Origin: an uncultured Mucispirillum sp.
GTDB lineage: Bacteria > Chrysiogenota > Deferribacteres > Deferribacterales > Mucispirillaceae
Direction: 5' to 3'
Assembly (NCBI GenBank): GCA_945929285.1
Contig: CAMEOC010000074.1
Coordinates: 1 to 5,900 of the forward strand
DNA length: 5,900 bases
The notes under the pieces were generated by a model. That model saw nothing but the letters and a program-made list of their open reading frames with translations, did not search any database and had not been told where the DNA came from. A program made the translations under genes and the position numbers. Positions within the stretch are counted from its first letter, which is position 1; each line of letters opens with the position of its first letter. This document shows, piece by piece, positions 4,366-5,900 of this stretch.

Positions 4366-5900
4366 ATGAATATAAGCATTAATTGGTTAAAAGAATATAT
4401 AGATTTAGAAAATGCTTCTGTTAAAGAGATTGCAGATAAGCTTACTTTAGCAGGCCTTGAAGCAGAAGGGTTTAATGAGCTTGCTGCCCTTTCAAATGTG
4501 GTTACAGCAAAAGTGCTGCATAAAGAAAAACACCCAAATGCAGATAAATTAAATGTATGCAAGGTAACAGACGGAGAGCAGGAATATCAAGTTGTATGTG
4601 GTGCACCTAATGTGGCAGAAGGGCAAATTGTGCCTTTTGCAAAAATTGGGGCTGTGCTTGGGGATATTAAAATAAAAGAAGCAAAACTTCGTGGTGTAGA
4701 ATCTTTTGGTATGATATGTTCTGAAAGAGAGCTGGGCTTAACTGATGAGCATAACGGTATAATGGTGCTTCCAAGTGATACTCCACTTGGTAAAGATATA
4801 AATGAAGTTGTAGGCACAGGAGATACTATTGTAGAATTTAATGCTACACCAAACAGGCCAGACTGGCTTTCTGTTATTGGGGTTGCAAGAGAAGCAGCTG
4901 CTGTATTTAATAAACCTTTAAAATACCCAGAATATAACTTAGTGGAAAATAATGAAAAAGTAGAAGACTATGTTAGTGTAAATATAGAAGAAAAGGAAAA
5001 ATGCCCAATTTATTTTGCAAGGGTTATTAAGGGAGTAAAAATTGGCAGCTCACCTTTATGGATGCAGGCAAAATTAAGGGCAGCAGGTGTTCGCCCTATT
5101 AATAATATTGTAGATGTTACAAACTACATTTTAATGGAATACGGTCAGCCTTTACATGCTTTTGATATTAGAAATATTGATAAAGGCATAATAGTTAGAA
5201 ATGCTAAAGAAAATGAATTAATTACTGCTCTTGATGGCAAAGAATATAAATTAAACAGTGATATGCTTGTAATTGCAGATAATTCAAAACCTTTAGCCAT
5301 TGCAGGTATTATGGGCGGAGAATATACTTCTGTTATGAGTGATACTTCCACTGTTTTATTAGAATGTGCTTATTTTGAGCCTACTGGGGTTAGGAAAACC
5401 AGTAAAAAGCTTGGCTTATCGTCTGATTCATCATACAGATATGAGCGAGGCATAGATTACGGCGTAACTGAAAAAATAGCAGACTATGCAGCTTATTTAA
5501 TAGCTAAAATATGCGGCGGGGAAGTAGTTTCTGGTAAAGCTGGAGTTAATTTATGCAGTAAGGAAAAAAGGCAGGTAATATCTAGTGCTTCTAAAATCAA
5601 TGGGCTTTTAGGCACAGATTTTTCAGTTGATTATATGGCAGAAATATTAAACAGCTTAAGTATTGAAACAAGAGTAGATAGCGATAAACTTATATCTACT
5701 ATACCAACCTTTAGAGATGATATTTCAAAAGAATGTGATATTGCAGAAGAAGTGGCAAGAATAGCAGGCTATGATAAAATAGGCTACACTATGCCTAAAT
5801 TAGACAGTGAAATAGATATACAAAGCCCAAAAGTAAGGTATACAAGGCTTGCTAGAAATGTTATGGAAAATTTAGGATATAATGAAGTAGGTACTCAAGG
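4366..5900 (+). CDS. pheT: Phenylalanyl-tRNA synthetase beta subunit, N-terminal part (cut by window edge)
   Basis: The frame is open to the window end, giving 511 residues of a protein that is usually about 790. The start is canonical ('MNISINWLKEYIDL'), preceded by AGGTGA. Residues about 40-150 are the EMAP/OB-fold tRNA-binding domain, with 'HPNADKLNVCKV' (56-67), 'VVCGAPNV' (76-83) and 'KLRGVESFGMICSERELGL' (107-125). 'EFNATPNRPDWLSVIGVARE' (157-176) begins the next segment. The B3/B4 editing domain, which hydrolyses mischarged Tyr-tRNA-Phe, is visible through 'NNIVDVTNYILMEYGQPLHAF' (246-266), 'AIAGIMGG' (311-318) and 'LLECAYFEPTGVRKTSKKLGL' (331-351), followed by 'SYRYERGID' (356-364). 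The B5 domain spans about 400-470 with 'STIPTFRDDI' and 'DIAEEVARIAGYDKI'. The catalytic-like core begins near 485. The anticodon-binding C-terminus lies beyond the window. It partners PheS and is clearly the same operon. Confidence 0.97.
   Translation, partial: MNISINWLKEYIDLENASVKEIADKLTLAGLEAEGFNELAALSNVVTAKVLHKEKHPNADKLNVCKVTDGEQEYQVVCGAPNVAEGQIVPFAKIGAVLGDIKIKEAKLRGVESFGMICSERELGLTDEHNGIMVLPSDTPLGKDINEVVGTGDTIVEFNATPNRPDWLSVIGVAREAAAVFNKPLKYPEYNLVENNEKVEDYVSVNIEEKEKCPIYFARVIKGVKIGSSPLWMQAKLRAAGVRPINNIVDVTNYILMEYGQPLHAFDIRNIDKGIIVRNAKENELITALDGKEYKLNSDMLVIADNSKPLAIAGIMGGEYTSVMSDTSTVLLECAYFEPTGVRKTSKKLGLSSDSSYRYERGIDYGVTEKIADYAAYLIAKICGGEVVSGKAGVNLCSKEKRQVISSASKINGLLGTDFSVDYMAEILNSLSIETRVDSDKLISTIPTFRDDISKECDIAEEVARIAGYDKIGYTMPKLDSEIDIQSPKVRYTRLARNVMENLGYNEVGTQ

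Noticed and set aside
4335..5351. Several minus-strand open frames of 68-76 codons opposite pheT.
   Set aside because: They are Ser/Pro/Leu-rich antisense translations of conserved PheT domains with no start signals.

Overview
The window is AT-rich (roughly one third G+C by eye) and densely coding. It looks like chromosomal DNA from a low-GC, Gram-negative (diderm) bacterium, because one gene encodes a signal-peptide-bearing, strand-rich protein typical of outer-membrane beta-barrels. Codon use is uniformly A/T-ending in all six genes and nothing suggests recent transfer. A host-associated lineage such as Deferribacteres (for example a Mucispirillum-like organism) would fit, but that is a guess from composition and gene style, not from a sequence search.

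Layout. (1) Positions 1-793, minus strand: the N-terminal 264 residues of a regulatory protein with a cyclic-nucleotide-binding-like fold followed by a CBS pair, cut by the left edge. (2) Positions 794-1005: a divergent, very AT-rich promoter region. (3) Positions 1006-3230, plus strand: a tight three-gene run made of a DUF815-type P-loop ATPase, a 76-residue protein whose layout resembles DinI, and a 412-residue exported beta-barrel-like protein. The gaps are 14 and 6 bases, so co-transcription is likely. (4) Positions 3231-3337: a short spacer with a good sigma70-type promoter. (5) Positions 3338-5900, plus strand: pheS (complete) and pheT (first 511 residues, cut by the right edge), encoding the alpha and beta subunits of phenylalanyl-tRNA synthetase. 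The pheT ribosome binding site overlaps the pheS stop codon.

How they work together. PheS and PheT form the (alpha-beta)2 enzyme that charges tRNA-Phe; PheS carries the catalytic site and PheT carries tRNA-binding and proofreading domains. The upstream three-gene run has no established common pathway; its grouping is the least explained part of the window. No RNA genes, CRISPR arrays, insertion sequences or long repeats were seen. No convincing new system is visible; the points most worth checking are the DUF815/DinI-like/barrel cluster and the degenerate nucleotide-binding pocket of the left-hand gene.
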